Source: Mycolicibacterium alvei
Lineage (GTDB): Bacteria; Actinomycetota; Actinomycetes; Mycobacteriales; Mycobacteriaceae
Length of the DNA: 64,000 bases
Reading direction: 5' to 3'
NCBI RefSeq assembly: GCF_010727325.1
Contig: NZ_AP022565.1
Location: 62,001 to 126,000 of the forward strand
This document shows, one piece after another, positions 26,201 to 38,132 of the stretch. The notes under the pieces are model-generated. The model saw only the letters and a program-made list of their open reading frames with translations, was not told where the DNA came from and did no database searches. Made by a program: the position numbers and the translations under genes. The number at the start of each line of letters is the position of its first letter. The stretch's first letter is position 1.

Positions 26201-28659
26201 TGCTCGAGCGGGACCGCATCGGGGCCGACGATTCGTTCTTCGACCTCGGCGGTCACTCGCTACTGGCCACCAAACTGGTTGCCGCGGTTCGGGCCCACTG
26301 CGGTGTCGAACTCGGTGTGGCCGATGTCTTCGAGAATGCCACGGTGGCGGGGCTGGCCGCCAAGGTCGACGAACTGCGCGATTCGGGCCTCGGCGCCGGC
26401 CTGCCCGCCATCGTGGCCACCGCCCACGAAGGCCCGTCGCAGATATCGGCGGCGCAGCACCGGCAGTGGTTCCAGTTCCGCATCGACGGACCCAACCCGG
26501 TCAACAACGTGCCGTTCGCGGCACGGCTGACCGGGCCCTGCGATGTCGAGGCACTGGCCACCGCGGTCAGCGATGTGGTGGCCCGCCACGAGATCCTGCG
26601 CACCACTTACCGCGAAATCGACGGTGTGCCACACCAGGTCATCCACCCCGCGGGTCCGGTGACGGTCCGCCGTGCCGACGGCTCCGGCGAAGACTGGGTG
26701 CAGGGCGAACTCGATGACGAGCGGCGCTACTGCTTCGACCTGGAGAACGAGTGGCCGATCCGGGCCGCGGTGCTGTCCACTCCAGGCGCGCACGTGCTGT
26801 CGTTGATGGTGCACCACATCGCCGCCGACCACTGGTCGGGCACAGTGCTGTTCACCGATCTGCTGACCGCCTACCACGCCCGCCGGGCCGGACAGGCGCC
26901 GGACCGGGCGCCGCTGCCCGTGCAGTATGCCGACTTCGCGGACTGGCAGGCCGAGGTGCTCTCGGGCGATGGCGAGCGCGTCGAGGAGCAACGCGCCTAC
27001 TGGACACAGCAATTGGCGGGGCTGTCGGGGGAGTCGGACGTCGAGAACGGCCTGCAGCCGGACTTCCCGAGGCCGCCGGTACCGACGGGCGAGGGCAAGG
27101 CACTCGACTTCACCATCGACGCGGCATTGCGGGGCAAGCTCGTCGAGCTCAGCCGTGAGCTCGGGGTCACCGAGTTCATGGTGTTGCAGGCAGCCGTCGC
27201 GATCGCTCTGCACAAGGCCGGCCAGGGTACCGACATCGCGCTGGGTACCCCGGTGGCCGGGCGCACCGCGCCCGAACTCGACTCGCTGATCGGGTTTTTC
27301 ATCAACATCGTGGTGCTGCGCAACGACCTGTCCGGTAATCCGACTCTGCGTGAGGTGCTGCGCCGCTCGCGCGACATGGCGCTGGCCGCCTACAAGCACC
27401 AGGACCTGCCGTTCGACCGGGTCGTCGATGCGGTCAGCCCGGTGCGTTCGCTGGCGCGCAACCCACTGTTCGGTGTGGTGGTGCACGTGCGTGAGGACAT
27501 ACCTGCCGAGCAGGTCATCGATACCGGTGCCGACGGTGAAACACGCTTCACCGCACTGGAACCCACCTTCGACGTGGCTCACGCCGACCTGTCGCTCAAC
27601 TTCTTCGCCGAAGCCGGCGCAGGCTATCGGGGCACCCTCATCTACCGCACCGAGCTCTATGAGGCGGCCACCGCGCAACGCCTCGTCGGCTGGCTGGGAC
27701 GCATCGTCGCGGCATTCGCCACCGACGCCGAGCAGACCGTGCGTGACATCGCGGTGGTCGATGCAGGCGAGCAGGACCTGCTGGTCGGGGACTGGAGTCG
27801 CAAGGCGGTTCCACCGGCCGGACTGCCGCAGACCGAGGGCGCCACCCGCGTCTACGTGCTCGACGAATGGCGGCAGCCGGTGGGTATCGGTGTCGTGGGC
27901 GACGCCTACTACGCAGGTGGTGCGGTGGACGAGGCCGCTGCTGCGGCCACCGGGGTCGGCGCAGATCGCTTCGTGCCCAGTCCGTTCGGGGACGGGCAGC
28001 TGTACCGCACCGGGGACCGGGCCCGCTGGACCACCGACGGCCGGCTCGAGCCGATCACCAGCGGTGAGCCGCGTCTGCAAGGGCTGCTGGAAGCACTTGA
28101 CGGGGTCGCCGCCGCCGCGACCCGGCACTGGGAGGCCCGCGGAACCACGACGCTCGCCGGCTACCTGGTGCCGGAGCCAGGCATCGTCGACACCGAATCC
28201 GTTCTGGAGACAGCGCGGGTCGCGCTACCCGATGAGTTTTCCGGGGCCGTGCTGAGGCTGGTCGACAGCATCGAACCCACCACCCTGACCCGTCCGCGCG
28301 TCACCACGACGGCACCGGCCGAGCCGCCGGCCACCCCGACCGAGGAGACCCTGGCGGCGATGCTGGTGGCTCTGCTCGGCGTCACCGACGTGGGACGGTA
28401 TGACGACTTCTTCACACTCGGCGGCGACAGCATCCTGGCGGTGCAACTCGCGGCACGGGCCAGGGATACCGGCGTAGCGATGACGGCCCGCATGGTGTTC
28501 GAGCATCCCGGGCTGGCCGATCTGGCTGCCGCGATAGACCGCGCGGGCACTGTGGCCGCCGACGTCCGCCATGAGCCGATGTCCGCATCGGGCCTGTCAC
28601 CCGACGAGCTGGCCGCGTTGACCGCGGGATGGGGCCAAGATCAAGGGATCTCGACGTGA
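23200..28659 (+). CDS. mbtE: Mycobactin NRPS MbtE (C-A-PCP-C-[A remnant]-PCP)
   Basis: An 1819-residue NRPS. Module 1: condensation domain (HHIAWDDGS), adenylation domain (P-loop [11 protein letters not shown] near 629, YRSGDLARR, Lys in AHGKIDR) and PCP (Ser1020). Module 2: condensation domain ([10 protein letters not shown]), then about 120 residues with only late adenylation motifs ([19 protein letters not shown]), then a second PCP (Ser1744 in GGDSILAV). The first A domain presumably activates the internal lysine. The second module cannot adenylate and may receive the beta-hydroxyacyl unit from MbtD. GTG 23200 is favoured because AAAAGGA lies 11 bases upstream; ATG 23209 is the alternative. 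Confidence 0.93.
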   Translation: MTDMVSADPAAPRTSDARLELMRRRLAERGLTSASGEPGHAAVGGESSPVDPTVLSDGQRRMWFVQGLDPSGVLLNICLSYRVGGVIDAERLHDALNTVAQRHPILRTTYHADESGEPTAKVHDDLVPGWSVHDLSDKSERARKLRVEVLAQREFGTAFDLAGDSPLRITLIKTGPTEHMMLLVAHHIAWDDGSWRVFFTDLTRAYSGAQLPAGPRATVADVPDRDEDLAYWREVLANLPEPLELPGPAGSVVPNGFRSQRSTVRLPAETVRQVSALARETGATPYMVLLAAFGALVHRYTHADDFLVATPVLNRDSDETIGYHGNTVAMRLRPQGTLGFRDLVAATRDTAIGAFAHQRVNLDRVVAELNPDRRHGAERMTRVSFGFRESDGGGFRPDGVTCERADLRGQHTQLPLGFMVELDAAGAVVEAEHLTEVMDAELAAQMLRHFVVLLDSALAEPDRPLSRLELFTAEDAEWMRAVSTGEQFDTPGTTLAELVTEQAARTPDAIAVVYQGRHYSYREINESANRLAHWLIGQGIGTEDRVAVLLEKSPELVITALGIVKAGAVYLPVDPTYPEDRLTYILSDSDPKTILREPVDGLADYPATDPTDAERIRPLRPDNTAYLIYTSGSTGLPKGVPVPHRPIAEYFVWFGGDYQVTEAERLLQVASQSFDVSIGEIFGMLAAGARLVIPKPGGLGDIGYLTDLLRDEGITSMHFVPSLLGLFLSLPGVNEWRTLQRVPIGGEALPGEIADKFLATFDSLLHNFYGPTETVLNCTRYKVQGKQGARIVPIGTPKINTTIHLLDDALQPVPVGVIGEIYIGGTHVAHGYHDRPRLTAERFVADPFNPGARMYRSGDLARRNADGDIEFVGRADEQVKVRGFRIELGEVSAAISVDPSVGQAVVVVSDLPSLGKSLVAYITPAADSARVETERIRARVTAALPEYMIPAAFVELAEIPITAHGKIDRRALPEPEIQSANEFRAPDTDTEHEIVELFAELLERDRIGADDSFFDLGGHSLLATKLVAAVRAHCGVELGVADVFENATVAGLAAKVDELRDSGLGAGLPAIVATAHEGPSQISAAQHRQWFQFRIDGPNPVNNVPFAARLTGPCDVEALATAVSDVVARHEILRTTYREIDGVPHQVIHPAGPVTVRRADGSGEDWVQGELDDERRYCFDLENEWPIRAAVLSTPGAHVLSLMVHHIAADHWSGTVLFTDLLTAYHARRAGQAPDRAPLPVQYADFADWQAEVLSGDGERVEEQRAYWTQQLAGLSGESDVENGLQPDFPRPPVPTGEGKALDFTIDAALRGKLVELSRELGVTEFMVLQAAVAIALHKAGQGTDIALGTPVAGRTAPELDSLIGFFINIVVLRNDLSGNPTLREVLRRSRDMALAAYKHQDLPFDRVVDAVSPVRSLARNPLFGVVVHVREDIPAEQVIDTGADGETRFTALEPTFDVAHADLSLNFFAEAGAGYRGTLIYRTELYEAATAQRLVGWLGRIVAAFATDAEQTVRDIAVVDAGEQDLLVGDWSRKAVPPAGLPQTEGATRVYVLDEWRQPVGIGVVGDAYYAGGAVDEAAAAATGVGADRFVPSPFGDGQLYRTGDRARWTTDGRLEPITSGEPRLQGLLEALDGVAAAATRHWEARGTTTLAGYLVPEPGIVDTESVLETARVALPDEFSGAVLRLVDSIEPTTLTRPRVTTTAPAEPPATPTEETLAAMLVALLGVTDVGRYDDFFTLGGDSILAVQLAARARDTGVAMTARMVFEHPGLADLAAAIDRAGTVAADVRHEPMSASGLSPDELAALTAGWGQDQGIST

Positions 28660-31600
28660 CGACCACCGGAACGCCACCCGGCGTCGAGGACGTATTGGCG
28701 CTGAGCCCGCTGCAACAGGGCTTGTACTCGCTGGCCGGCCTGACCGAGGGCGACGACGGGCCCGACCCCTATGTCATCGCGATGGCCGCCGACATCGACG
28801 GAGCACTGGACACCGAGCTGCTGCGGGCCTGTGCCGAGGCGATGCTGGTGCGCCATCCCAACCTGCGGGCCAGCTTCTTCCAGGGAAATCTGAGCCGCCC
28901 GGTGGCGGTGGTCCCGTCGGCCGTCGAATTGCCGTGGCGGCAGGTGCAGGCCGATGACGGGCAGGCCGTCACCCTCGAAGCCGAGGAACGCGCCCGGCGC
29001 TTCGACCTCGGACACGGTCCGCTGATCCGGTTTCTGCTCATCGAAAAGCCCGGGCAGCGTTGGCGTCTGGTGATCGTTGCCCATCACATCGCAATCGACG
29101 GTTGGTCGCTGCCCGTCTTCGTCGGTGAGCTGATTGCGCTCTACGGGGCCGAGGGCGACGTGGCCGCGCTGTCCTCGACGGTGCGCCCGTACCGCGACTA
29201 CATCGGCTGGCTGGCCGGACGCGATCAGGCGGTCGGCCGGGCGCGGTGGCAGGCCCATCTGTACGGCCTGGATGCCCCCACGTTGTTGTCGCCGGTGCTG
29301 TCCGGACGGGCGGTCGAGCCGGGTCTGCCCGCACGCACCGAGGTGACCCTCGACGAGCAGCAGTCCGCCGAAATCTTCGAGGCTGCCCGGCGCCGGGGCG
29401 TCACCGTCAACACCCTGTTCCAGATGGCCTGGGCGACAATTCTTTCGGCCTTCACCGACCGCACCGACGTGGTGTACGGCGTCACGGTGTCGGGCCGCCC
29501 TGACGAGCTGGCCGGTGTCGAGTCGATGGTGGGTCTGTTCATCAACACCGTGCCGCTGCGAGTCAGGGTCGATCCCGTGCTGCCGGTGGGGAGTCAGTGC
29601 CTGGCTCTGCAGCGCGAGGCCGCCGAGCTGCGCGAGCACAGCTACCTCAGCCACACCGAGTTGCGTTCGCTCGGTGGGATCGGGGAGTTGTACGACACGC
29701 TGCTGGTCTACGAGAACTTCCCACCCGGTGGGCTGGTCGGCAGCGACGAGTTCGCTCTTGGTCGGGCGGTGTTGCGGCCCGCGGCGTTGGAGAGCCTGTC
29801 GCACTTCCCGGTTACCATCGCCGCGCATCCCACCCACGGCCGGCTCACGGTGCTGGTCGAAACCCTCGACGGGGCGCTGGGACAGCTCGATCCGCGCGCT
29901 CTGGGACTGCGGGTGCTGACCGTCGTGCAACGGCTGTTGGAAAGCTGGGAGCGTCCGCTGCGCGACGTCGCGGTCACCCTCGCTGCTGAGCCGCAACCCG
30001 TCGGTGCACCGCAGATTACTCAGCAGGACAGTGCTTTCCACCATGGTTTCCACACCGCCTTCAGTGAGATCGCCGCCGAGCGGCTCGGTTCGGTGGCATT
30101 GAGCTGGGACGGGGGAGAACTCAGCTATCGCGGACTCGACGATGCTGCGGGTCGCCTGGCCGTCGAGCTGATCCGGCGCGGCGTAGGCGACGAGACTCCG
30201 GTGCCGATCCGGCTGCGGCGTGGACCCGACTACGTGGTGGCGATGCTCGCAGTGCTCAAGGCGGGCGCGATGATTGTGCCGCTCGACCCGGCCGTGCCCG
30301 AGGAGCGGGTGGCCGAGATCGTCCGCCAGATCGGAGCGGGCGGCCCGGCACCGGTCGTCGTCGACGAGGCGCTGCTGGCCTCCGCCGGTACCGAGTCGGA
30401 TACGGAATACCCGTCGGTGCCGGTGTACCCCGGCCAGGGCGCCTACGTCGTGTTCACCTCCGGGACCACCGGAAAACCCAAGGGCGTCATCGGAACCCAT
30501 CAGGCGCTGCTGGCCTACGCGGCGGATCATGCCCGCCAGGTGCTGCAGCCGGCGGCCAAGCGCCTGGGCCGTCCGTTGCGGGTGGCCCACGCGTGGTCCT
30601 TTACCTTCGATGCGGCCTGGCAGCCGTTGGCGGCCCTGCTCGACGGGCATACCGTGCACATCGTGTCCGACGAGGTGCAGCGCGACGCCGAGGCGCTGGT
30701 GGAGACCATCGCGCACTTCGCGATCGACATGATCGACACCACGCCGTCGATGTTCGCCTCATTGCGGGCCGCGGGCCTGCTCACCCGGGTGCCGCTGGCG
30801 GTCCTGGCGCTCGGCGGTGAGGCGATCGACACCGCCACCTGGCGCGGGATCCAGGCCGAGTGCGAGCGAATGTGGATGTCGGCGCACAACTGTTACGGCC
30901 CGACCGAGACCACAGTGGAAGCCGTCGTCGCGACGATCACCGAGTTCGCGCAGCCGTGCATCGGGCGTCCCACGGCGTCGACTGCGGCCTATGTGCTCGA
31001 CAGCTGGCTGCGCCCGGTGCCTGACGGTGTGTGCGGTGAATTATATTTGGCCGGTGGTCAATTGACCCGTGGCTATCTCGGCCGGCCCGGGGAGACGGCC
31101 GGACGGTTCGTCGCCGATCCGTTTACCCCGGGCGCCCGCATGTACCGCACCGGTGACGTGGTGCGTCGGAATCCGGACTCGAATGCTCTCGAGTTTCTTG
31201 GCCGCAGCGACGATCAGGTCAAGATCCGTGGCTTCCGGGTGGAGCCCGGAGAAGTGGCCGCGACACTGCACTCCCATCCCGGGGTGCGGCACGCCCATGT
31301 GGCGGTAAGGCAGCACCGCAGCGGACCGCGCCTGATCGCGTATGTGGTGACCGAGGCTCCGGTCACCGAGTTGCGGGGGATGCTGACCGACACGCTGCCA
31401 AGGCATCTGGTGCCCCACCACATCGTGGCGGTCGACGAGATCCCGCTGACCACCAACGGCAAGGTCGACGACGCCGCACTGGCGGCGCTGGGTACCGGCG
31501 CACGCTCCGAGGGGGCCGAGCATCCCGGCACCGAGACAGAGCGGTTGCTGGCCCAGGTGCTGGCCGAGGTACTGGGGACCCCCGGCGGCGTGGGTGTGGA

Positions 31601-33095
31601 TGTCACCGCGGATTTCCTCGATCTCGGGCTGGACAGCATCGTGGCCCTGTCGGTGGTGCAGGCGGTGCGGCGCCGTGGTGTGGCGTTGCGCGCCAGGCTG
31701 ATGTTGGACTGCGCGACCGTTCGTGAGCTTGCGGCCGCGATCGATGCCGATGCCGCCGCCGCCGTGAATGCTCACCACGCGGCCGACGACACCGCACCCG
31801 AGACCAGCCCGATCCCGTTGCTGCCCAACGGACGCTGGCTCTACCAGTACGGCGATCCGCGCCGGCTCGCGCAGACGGAGGTGTTCCGGCTGCCCGCCGG
31901 GATCACCCGAGCGCAGTTGGAAGGCCTGCTGCGCAACGTGATCGACGGGCACGAGATGCTGCGCACCCGATTGGACCGCGAGACCCTGACCCTGGCCCCC
32001 CATGCGCCGGCTGATGTCCTCTGGGAGGCGAACCGGTCGGGTGACCTCGACGCCGCGGTGGCCGAGCAGGCCGACTTCTCTGTGCAACGCCTGGATCCGC
32101 AGAACGGGTCGATGCTCGACGCGGTGTGGCTGCACCACCCGCAGACGGACGGCGGCCTGTTGATCCTCACCGCGCACGTGCTGGCGCTGGATCCGGCATC
32201 GTGGCGGATTCTGGTCGGTGAGCTGGAAAATACCTGGCATGCACTGGCATCCGGGCGGACACCGCTGCCGGTGCGGGAGCACACCTCGCTGCGGCAGTGG
32301 TCACGGATGCTGTCGGGGCGGGCGGCCACACTCGACACCTGCGGCTTCTGGGAACGGCAGTTCGATGGTGACGATCCGGAAATCGGTGCTCGCCGGGTCG
32401 ATCCGTCCGCTGACCGGATGGCCGATGTGACGATCACCATGGCTTTCACCGATCCCGATGTGACGGCCCGATTGCTCAACGGCGCGGTACCGGTGACCGA
32501 GGTGCTGGCCGCGGCGACGGGTCGTGCGCTGAGCAATTGGCGTCGCCATCGCGGCCAGTCGATATCGGCGCCGCTGTTGGCGTTGGAAACCCACGGCCGC
32601 TCGGATGCGGTGGTGTCCGATGACGACGAGGTCGATACCGGCGACACCGTCGGGTTGCTCAGCATGATCTACCCGTTGCGGCTGACCGCCGACGACGCCC
32701 GTGGTGTTGCCGCGCAGGTGGCCGCGATCCCTGGCGACGCGATCGACTACGGGCTGCTGCGGTACCTGCGCGAGGACACCGCCGAACGGCTCGGCGCCCA
32801 CCGGGATCCGCAGGTGCTGCTCAACTATCTGGGCCGGATCGAACTGGATGCGGCCGATCACGCCCTGCTGCAGGACCGCTCGTTGCAGGCCGGGGTGACC
32901 CCGATTCCGGAACCGAATGTCGCTGTGCGCCATGAACTGACGATCATGGCCGCGGTGATCGACCGCGGCGGGTCGGCCGTGCTCGGTACTCAATGGCGGA
33001 CCCTGCCCGACATTCTTTCCGCCGAGGACGTCGCCACCCTGCAGGCGATGTGGGCGGAGGCGCTGCAAGAGGTTTTGCGAGAGGTGATCACATGA
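28656..33095 (+). CDS. mbtF: Mycobactin NRPS MbtF (C-A-PCP and terminal E/C-like domain)
   Basis: A 1479-residue NRPS. It has a condensation domain ([11 protein letters not shown] near 144), an adenylation domain (P-loop [11 protein letters not shown] near 600, YRTGDVVRR, Lys in TNGKVDD), a PCP (Ser994 in GLDSIVAL) and a C-terminal condensation/epimerisation-like domain (about 1050-1470). It adds the last lysine, which cyclises to the caprolactam on release. The terminal domain has [11 protein letters not shown] where an active E domain has HHxxxDxxSW, so the first His is Ala. GTG 28656 overlaps the mbtE stop as GTGA and has AAGGGA upstream; an ATG at 28629 is the alternative. Confidence 0.92.
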   Translation: MTTTGTPPGVEDVLALSPLQQGLYSLAGLTEGDDGPDPYVIAMAADIDGALDTELLRACAEAMLVRHPNLRASFFQGNLSRPVAVVPSAVELPWRQVQADDGQAVTLEAEERARRFDLGHGPLIRFLLIEKPGQRWRLVIVAHHIAIDGWSLPVFVGELIALYGAEGDVAALSSTVRPYRDYIGWLAGRDQAVGRARWQAHLYGLDAPTLLSPVLSGRAVEPGLPARTEVTLDEQQSAEIFEAARRRGVTVNTLFQMAWATILSAFTDRTDVVYGVTVSGRPDELAGVESMVGLFINTVPLRVRVDPVLPVGSQCLALQREAAELREHSYLSHTELRSLGGIGELYDTLLVYENFPPGGLVGSDEFALGRAVLRPAALESLSHFPVTIAAHPTHGRLTVLVETLDGALGQLDPRALGLRVLTVVQRLLESWERPLRDVAVTLAAEPQPVGAPQITQQDSAFHHGFHTAFSEIAAERLGSVALSWDGGELSYRGLDDAAGRLAVELIRRGVGDETPVPIRLRRGPDYVVAMLAVLKAGAMIVPLDPAVPEERVAEIVRQIGAGGPAPVVVDEALLASAGTESDTEYPSVPVYPGQGAYVVFTSGTTGKPKGVIGTHQALLAYAADHARQVLQPAAKRLGRPLRVAHAWSFTFDAAWQPLAALLDGHTVHIVSDEVQRDAEALVETIAHFAIDMIDTTPSMFASLRAAGLLTRVPLAVLALGGEAIDTATWRGIQAECERMWMSAHNCYGPTETTVEAVVATITEFAQPCIGRPTASTAAYVLDSWLRPVPDGVCGELYLAGGQLTRGYLGRPGETAGRFVADPFTPGARMYRTGDVVRRNPDSNALEFLGRSDDQVKIRGFRVEPGEVAATLHSHPGVRHAHVAVRQHRSGPRLIAYVVTEAPVTELRGMLTDTLPRHLVPHHIVAVDEIPLTTNGKVDDAALAALGTGARSEGAEHPGTETERLLAQVLAEVLGTPGGVGVDVTADFLDLGLDSIVALSVVQAVRRRGVALRARLMLDCATVRELAAAIDADAAAAVNAHHAADDTAPETSPIPLLPNGRWLYQYGDPRRLAQTEVFRLPAGITRAQLEGLLRNVIDGHEMLRTRLDRETLTLAPHAPADVLWEANRSGDLDAAVAEQADFSVQRLDPQNGSMLDAVWLHHPQTDGGLLILTAHVLALDPASWRILVGELENTWHALASGRTPLPVREHTSLRQWSRMLSGRAATLDTCGFWERQFDGDDPEIGARRVDPSADRMADVTITMAFTDPDVTARLLNGAVPVTEVLAAATGRALSNWRRHRGQSISAPLLALETHGRSDAVVSDDDEVDTGDTVGLLSMIYPLRLTADDARGVAAQVAAIPGDAIDYGLLRYLREDTAERLGAHRDPQVLLNYLGRIELDAADHALLQDRSLQAGVTPIPEPNVAVRHELTIMAAVIDRGGSAVLGTQWRTLPDILSAEDVATLQAMWAEALQEVLREVIT

Positions 33096-34399
33096 GTGCC
33101 CCATCGGCTCCCACCCTGGCCGTCATCGGTGCCGGGCCCAAAGCCATCGCAGTGGCGGCCAAGGCTGCCGAGTTGCGGGCGATGGGTGTGCCCGCCCCCG
33201 AAGTCGTCGTCGTCGAACGTGCCGGGGTGGCCGCCAACTGGCAGGCCGTAGGCGGTTGGACCGACGGCAACCATCGCCTCGGTACCGGCCCCGAGAAGGA
33301 CGTCGGCTTTCCCTACCGGTCGTCGCTGGTGTCGCGGCGCAACGCCGAACTCGACGAGCGGATGACCCGGCACAGCTGGCAGGCCTACCTGATCGCCACC
33401 GGCGGTTTCGCCGAATGGGTGGACCGGGGCCGGCCCGCACCGACCCACAAGCGCTGGAGCCAGTATCTGGGCTGGGTGGCCGATGACATCGGGATGAAGG
33501 TGGTTTCCGGTGAGGTGGAACGGATTTCGACGGACACCCATCGGTGGCTACTGCACACCGCGGAGGACACCGTCTGTGCCGACGGACTGATGATCACCGG
33601 ACCCGGTCAGGCCGAACGTTCGGTGCTACCCGGAAACCCCCGGGTGATGTCGATCGCCCAGTTCTGGCATCAGGCCGGTAAGCACGAGCTGATCACCGCC
33701 GAACGGGTAGCGGTGATCGGCGGGGGTGAGACTGCCGCGTCGATGCTCAACGAGCTTTTCCGCCATCGGGTTTCGACCATCACGGTGATCTCGCCGACCG
33801 TCACTCTGTTCACCCGCGGCGAGGGGTTCTTCGAGAACACCCTGTTCTCCGACCCGACCGGATGGACCGGGCTGACCCTGGCCGAACGCCGGGATGCGTT
33901 GGCCCGCACTGACCGTGGGGTGTTCTCGGCGCGGGTGCAGGACGCGCTGCTGGCCGACGACCGGATCCGTCACCTTCGTGGCCGGGTCGCGCACGCAGTG
34001 GCCAAAGATGAACGGATCCGGTTGACGTTGTCGACCAGTCCCAGGAGCGAAGCGTCGGGGGAACCTTCAGAGACGGTGCACGGTTTCGACCTGGTGATCG
34101 ACGGGTCCGGGGCCGATGCCCTGTGGTTCGCCCCGTTGTTCAGCCAGGACGCCTTGGACCTGCTCGAGCTGGGTCTGGGTGGTCCGCTGACGGGGGACAC
34201 CCTGCAGGAGCACATCGGCCACGACCTGGCCCTGACCGACGTGTTCCCGAAGTTGTTCCTGCCTGGTCTGGCCGGGCTCACCCAGGGTCCGGGCTTCCCG
34301 AACCTGAGTTGCCTCGGCCTGTTGTCCGACCGGGTGCTGGGTGCCGACCTGGCCCACCCTTCGATGAGGAGACTCGATGAGTTCCAATCCGTTCGATGA
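33092..34399 (+). CDS. mbtG: L-lysine N6-monooxygenase MbtG
   Basis: A 435-residue flavin-dependent N-hydroxylase that hydroxylates the epsilon nitrogen of the lysine residues, creating the iron-binding hydroxamates. The N-terminal FAD motif is [14 protein letters not shown], the NADPH motif is [14 protein letters not shown], and [16 protein letters not shown] is typical of the IucD/PvdA family. ATG 33092 overlaps the mbtF stop as ATGA; the open frame upstream to 32993 lies in mbtF and is not used. Its last 23 bases overlap mbtH. Confidence 0.94.
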   Translation: MSAPSAPTLAVIGAGPKAIAVAAKAAELRAMGVPAPEVVVVERAGVAANWQAVGGWTDGNHRLGTGPEKDVGFPYRSSLVSRRNAELDERMTRHSWQAYLIATGGFAEWVDRGRPAPTHKRWSQYLGWVADDIGMKVVSGEVERISTDTHRWLLHTAEDTVCADGLMITGPGQAERSVLPGNPRVMSIAQFWHQAGKHELITAERVAVIGGGETAASMLNELFRHRVSTITVISPTVTLFTRGEGFFENTLFSDPTGWTGLTLAERRDALARTDRGVFSARVQDALLADDRIRHLRGRVAHAVAKDERIRLTLSTSPRSEASGEPSETVHGFDLVIDGSGADALWFAPLFSQDALDLLELGLGGPLTGDTLQEHIGHDLALTDVFPKLFLPGLAGLTQGPGFPNLSCLGLLSDRVLGADLAHPSMRRLDEFQSVR

Positions 34400-34589
34400 C
34401 GAGAACGGCACGTTCTATGTCCTGGCGAACGATGAGGACCAGCACAGCCTGTGGCCGGCGTTCGCCGAGGTTCCGTCGGGCTGGCGGGTGGCCTTCGGCG
34501 GGAGCAGTCGGGACGAGTGCCTGAGCTACGTCGAGCAGACCTGGACCGATATTCGGCCCAGGAGCCTGCGTGAGGCGACGAGAAACTGA
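34377..34589 (+). CDS. mbtH: MbtH protein
   Basis: A 70-residue founding-family MbtH protein with the conserved [13 protein letters not shown]...[13 protein letters not shown] and [18 protein letters not shown] motifs, including the invariant Trp and Pro residues that dock on adenylation domains. It acts as a chaperone/activator for the A domains of MbtB, MbtE and MbtF. It starts inside mbtG with GAGGA upstream and is the last gene of the mbt operon; the next gene is convergent, 1 base away, with no obvious terminator between. Confidence 0.97.
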   Translation: MSSNPFDDENGTFYVLANDEDQHSLWPAFAEVPSGWRVAFGGSSRDECLSYVEQTWTDIRPRSLREATRN

Positions 34590-34590
34590 G

Positions 34591-34905
34591 TCAGGTCGGA
34601 CTCGGCGTCAGCGCGTCCATGTCGAATACCCTGGCATGCAGGATGGTGCGGTTCCGCAGCGCCGCGCGCACCGCACGGTGTAGGCCGTCTTCCAGGTAGA
34701 TGTCGCCGTGCCACTTGACCGCGTGCGGGAACAGGTCGCCGTAGAACGTCGAGTCCTCGGACAGCAACCGGTCCAGCGCGAGCACCGTGGTCGTGGTGAC
34801 CAGTTCGTCGAGACGCAGCTGACGTGGCGGGATGCGGGACCAGTCCCGATAGGACAAGCCGTGCTCCGGGTAGGGCTTGCCCTCCTGGACACCTTTGAAG
34901 ATCAT
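34591..34905 (-). CDS. Conserved mycobacterial protein of the Rv2375 type (ParB-like fold suspected)
   Basis: A 104-residue protein starting MIFKGVQEGKPYPEHGLSYRDW. Its position next to mbtH matches Rv2375 of M. tuberculosis. The C-terminal part, WHGDIYLEDGLHRAVRAALRNRTILHARVF, looks like the G-x-H-R core of ParB/sulfiredoxin-like domains, which bind nucleic acid or nucleotides, but this is weak and its function is unknown. An upstream in-frame ATG at 35028 would add 41 unconserved residues. The 206-base gap between this start and hrcA holds the divergent promoters; a TAAAAT at 35059-35064 may be a -10 for hrcA. Confidence 0.75.
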   Translation of the reverse strand: MIFKGVQEGKPYPEHGLSYRDWSRIPPRQLRLDELVTTTTVLALDRLLSEDSTFYGDLFPHAVKWHGDIYLEDGLHRAVRAALRNRTILHARVFDMDALTPSPT

Positions 34906-35111
34906 CGCCGGCCCGCCTCCGTCGCAGTGGTGCGCGGTGTTGCCATCGGCATAGTTGCCTAGGTTAATACCCTGGTGGGGAATCGCCCGCGCCGGTGCCA
35001 TCCGGAGTGAAGGCCTGGAGCGTTTCACCGCTGAATCGGTAAACCCGCTGCTGGTCAGTAAAATGAACCAAGCAAAACACTCAGACGCTGCTGCGAAGGG
35101 TAGGTGAACAG

Positions 35112-36143
35112 GTGGGGAGTGCCGACGAGCGTCGTTTCGAGGTGCTCCGCGCCATCGTCGCCGACTTCGTGGCCACCAAGGAGCCGATCGGTTCCAAGAC
35201 CCTGGTGGACCGTCACAACCTCGGTGTGTCGAGCGCCACCGTCCGCAATGACATGGCGGTGCTGGAAGCCGAGGGCTACATCACCCAACCGCACACGAGC
35301 TCGGGCCGGGTGCCCACCGAGAAGGGCTACCGGGAGTTCGTCGACCGGATCGACAACGTCAAGCCGCTGTCCTCGTCGGAGCGCCGGGCGATTCTGTCCT
35401 TCCTGGAGTCCGGGGTTGACCTAGACGACGTGCTGCGGCGCGCGGTGCGGCTGTTGGCGCAGCTCACCCGGCAGGTCGCGATCGTGCAGTACCCGACGCT
35501 GTCCGCCTCGTCGGTCCGCCACCTTGAGGTGGTCGCGCTGACGCCGGCGCGGTTGCTGCTGGTGGTCATCACCGATTCGGGGCGGGTCGATCAGCGCATC
35601 GTGGAACTCGGCGACGCCATCGACGAGCATGAGCTGTCCAAACTGCGCGAGATGTTGGGGCAGGCCCTGGACGGCAAGCCACTGACTGCAGCGTCGATCG
35701 CGGTGAGTGATCTGGCCACGCACCTCAACGGCCACGGGGCGCTGGCCGATGCCGTCGGCCGATCGGCGACCGTCCTGGTCGAGACGCTCGTCGAGCACTC
35801 CGAAGAACGACTGCTGCTGGGCGGTACCGCCAACCTGACCCGCAACACCGCCGATTTCGGCGGATCGCTGCGCTCGGTGCTGGAGGCGCTCGAGGAACAG
35901 GTGGTGGTGCTGCGGCTGTTGGCGGCCCGGCAGGAAGCGGGCAAGGTAACCGTACGGATCGGTCACGAGACCGAGGCCGAGCAGATGCTGGGAACGTCGG
36001 TGGTGTCCACCACATACGGCAGCTCGGGCAAGGTGTACGGCGGAATGGGTGTGGTAGGTCCCACCCGAATGGACTACCCGGGAACGATCGCCAATGTTGC
36101 GGCGGTTGCTCTCTATATCGGCGAAGTCCTCGGTACTCGGTAA
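35112..36143 (+). CDS. hrcA: Heat-inducible transcription repressor HrcA
   Basis: A 343-residue repressor of class I heat-shock genes. It has an N-terminal winged helix ([58 protein letters not shown]) and a C-terminal GAF-like region ending [23 protein letters not shown]. It acts by binding CIRCE elements upstream of groE-type operons; none could be seen here upstream of hrcA. GTG 35112 is the start. The dnaJ2 gene follows after 42 bases on the same strand, as in other actinobacteria. Confidence 0.95.
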   Translation: MGSADERRFEVLRAIVADFVATKEPIGSKTLVDRHNLGVSSATVRNDMAVLEAEGYITQPHTSSGRVPTEKGYREFVDRIDNVKPLSSSERRAILSFLESGVDLDDVLRRAVRLLAQLTRQVAIVQYPTLSASSVRHLEVVALTPARLLLVVITDSGRVDQRIVELGDAIDEHELSKLREMLGQALDGKPLTAASIAVSDLATHLNGHGALADAVGRSATVLVETLVEHSEERLLLGGTANLTRNTADFGGSLRSVLEALEEQVVVLRLLAARQEAGKVTVRIGHETEAEQMLGTSVVSTTYGSSGKVYGGMGVVGPTRMDYPGTIANVAAVALYIGEVLGTR

Positions 36144-36185
36144 TGCAGCCGGTCGATCCGGCATAGAAAGGTCAGGCACATCAGC

Positions 36186-37328
36186 GTGGCACGCGATTAT
36201 TACGGCTTGCTCGGAGTGAGCAAAGGCGCGAGCGATTCAGAGATCAAACGCGCCTATCGGCGGTTGGCGCGTGAGTTGCATCCCGACGTCAACCCCGACG
36301 AGGAAGCCCAGAGCCGGTTCACCGAGATCCAGGTCGCCTATGAGGTGCTGTCGGATCCGGAGAAGCGCCGCATCGTGGACATGGGCGGCGACCCGATGGA
36401 ATCGGTCGGTGGAGCGCCCGGTGGATTCAGCGGGTTCGGTGGTCTGGGCGACGTGTTCGAGGCGTTCTTCGGTGGCGGAACCTCTTCCCGCGGGCCGATC
36501 GGCCGGGTCCGGCCCGGCGCGGATTCACTCCTGCGCATGCGGTTGGACCTCTCCGAATGCGCCACCGGCGTCACCAAGCAGGTGGCCGTGGACACCGCGG
36601 TGCTGTGCGATCTGTGTCAGGGCAAAGGCACCAACGGAAATTCCACGCCGGTCGCCTGTGACACCTGCGACGGTCGTGGTGAGATCCAGACAGTGCAGCG
36701 CTCGCTACTCGGACAGGTGATGACGACCCGTCCGTGCCCGGTCTGCGGGGGAGTCGGCGAAGTCATCCCCGATCCGTGCAACCGGTGCGGTGGTGACGGC
36801 CGGGTGCGCGCCCGTCGTGAGATCAGCGTGAAGATCCCGGCCGGCGTGGGCGAAGGCATGCGGGTGCGGCTGGCGGCGCAGGGCGAGGTCGGACCGGGCG
36901 GCGGACCCGCAGGCGATCTGTACGTCGAGGTCCATGAGAAGCAGCACGAGTTCTTCGTCCGCGACGGTGACGATCTGCACTGCACGGTCTCGGTGCCGAT
37001 GGTCGACGCTGCGCTGGGCACCGCGGTCACCGTCGACGCGATCATCGACGGACCCACCGAGCTGACCATCCCCGCGGGTACGCAACCCGGTGCGGTGACC
37101 ACATTGCGCGGCCACGGCATGCCGCATCTGCGTTCCGGGGTGCGCGGTGATCTGCACGCCCACATCGACGTGGTGGTGCCGTCGCGGCTGGACAACACCG
37201 ATATCGACCTGCTGCGCAAGCTGAAGGAGAACCGCGGCCGCGATGCGGCGGAGGTGCGTTCGACGCAGGCCTCGGCGAGTTCCGGCGGTTTGTTCAGCCG
37301 GTTGCGCGAGACGTTCTCCGGCCGCTGA
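36186..37328 (+). CDS. dnaJ2: Chaperone DnaJ2
   Basis: A 380-residue type I DnaJ co-chaperone. It has a J domain with HPD ([11 protein letters not shown], about 1-70), a Gly/Phe-rich linker ([20 protein letters not shown]), four zinc-finger repeats ([32 protein letters not shown]) and the C-terminal substrate-binding domains. It stimulates DnaK and forms an operon with hrcA and rsmE. GTG 36186 gives the conserved [11 protein letters not shown] start. Confidence 0.96.
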   Translation: MARDYYGLLGVSKGASDSEIKRAYRRLARELHPDVNPDEEAQSRFTEIQVAYEVLSDPEKRRIVDMGGDPMESVGGAPGGFSGFGGLGDVFEAFFGGGTSSRGPIGRVRPGADSLLRMRLDLSECATGVTKQVAVDTAVLCDLCQGKGTNGNSTPVACDTCDGRGEIQTVQRSLLGQVMTTRPCPVCGGVGEVIPDPCNRCGGDGRVRARREISVKIPAGVGEGMRVRLAAQGEVGPGGGPAGDLYVEVHEKQHEFFVRDGDDLHCTVSVPMVDAALGTAVTVDAIIDGPTELTIPAGTQPGAVTTLRGHGMPHLRSGVRGDLHAHIDVVVPSRLDNTDIDLLRKLKENRGRDAAEVRSTQASASSGGLFSRLRETFSGR

Positions 37329-37344
37329 CGCTGCGGGTTACCCC

Positions 37345-38094
37345 ATGAGCACAGCGCTTTTCTATGTCGACGCGCTGCCGGGCGCGGGCGAACTCGCCGT
37401 CGTCGACGGCGACGAGGGCTTTCATGCGTCCAATGTGCGCCGCATCCGAGCCGGCGAGCACATCGATCTGAGCGACGGTCGCGGGACGCTGGCCCACTGT
37501 GTCGTCGAGGACACCGCCAAGGGCCGGTTGTCGGCGCGGGTGACCGAGCGGATCGCCATCGCGGCCCCGCGTCCGACCGTCACCGTGGTTCAGGCGCTGC
37601 CCAAGTCGGATCGCTCAGAGCTGGCCGTCGAGCTGGCGACCGAAGCCGGTGCGGACAGGTTTGTCGCCTGGCAGGCGACCCGGTGCGTGGCCCGCTGGGA
37701 GGGCCCGAAGGTGGACAAGGGCTTGCGGCGTTGGGAAGCGGTGGTTCGCTCGGCGGCCCGGCAGTCCCGCCGTCCCTACATTCCGGGCGTCGAGGGCGTG
37801 GTCTCCTCGGCGGCGCTGACCCGGCAGGTGACCGACGCCGTGGCCGCCGGGGCAGTGGTGCTGGCACTGCACGAATCGGCTACTGAGCCACTGGCCGAAC
37901 TGCCTCTGGCCCAAGCGGATTCACTGACGCTCATCGTCGGGCCCGAAGGCGGGATCGCCGATGAGGAGATCGCCGCCCTGATCGGGGCCGGCGCGAAGGC
38001 GGTCCGACTGGCCCCGACGGTGCTGCGCACGTCGACGGCCGCGGCCGTCGCACTGGGGGCGATCGGTGTGCTGACGGACCGCTGGGCGATTTAG
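37345..38094 (+). CDS. rsmE: 16S rRNA m3U1498 methyltransferase RsmE
   Basis: A 249-residue SPOUT-class RNA methyltransferase that methylates U1498 of 16S rRNA using S-adenosylmethionine. It has an N-terminal PUA-like region ([20 protein letters not shown]) and the knot motifs [34 protein letters not shown] and [18 protein letters not shown]. It starts 16 bases after dnaJ2 and is the third gene of the hrcA operon, matching M. tuberculosis Rv2372c. Confidence 0.94.
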   Translation: MSTALFYVDALPGAGELAVVDGDEGFHASNVRRIRAGEHIDLSDGRGTLAHCVVEDTAKGRLSARVTERIAIAAPRPTVTVVQALPKSDRSELAVELATEAGADRFVAWQATRCVARWEGPKVDKGLRRWEAVVRSAARQSRRPYIPGVEGVVSSAALTRQVTDAVAAGAVVLALHESATEPLAELPLAQADSLTLIVGPEGGIADEEIAALIGAGAKAVRLAPTVLRTSTAAAVALGAIGVLTDRWAI

Positions 38095-38132
38095 CGCCCA
38101 CGGCCTGCCCCGCTTCGCATTACGCTCCAATC

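Noticed and set aside
34960..34985. IdeR-like sequence GTTGCCTAGGTTAATACC upstream of the Rv2375-type gene
   Set aside because: Too few matches to the 19-base consensus and only a short CCTAGG symmetry; chance is likely.
35068..35104. Possible CIRCE element before hrcA
   Set aside because: Only an ACACTC half-like sequence is present; there is no second half at the 9-base spacing, so HrcA autoregulation is not supported.
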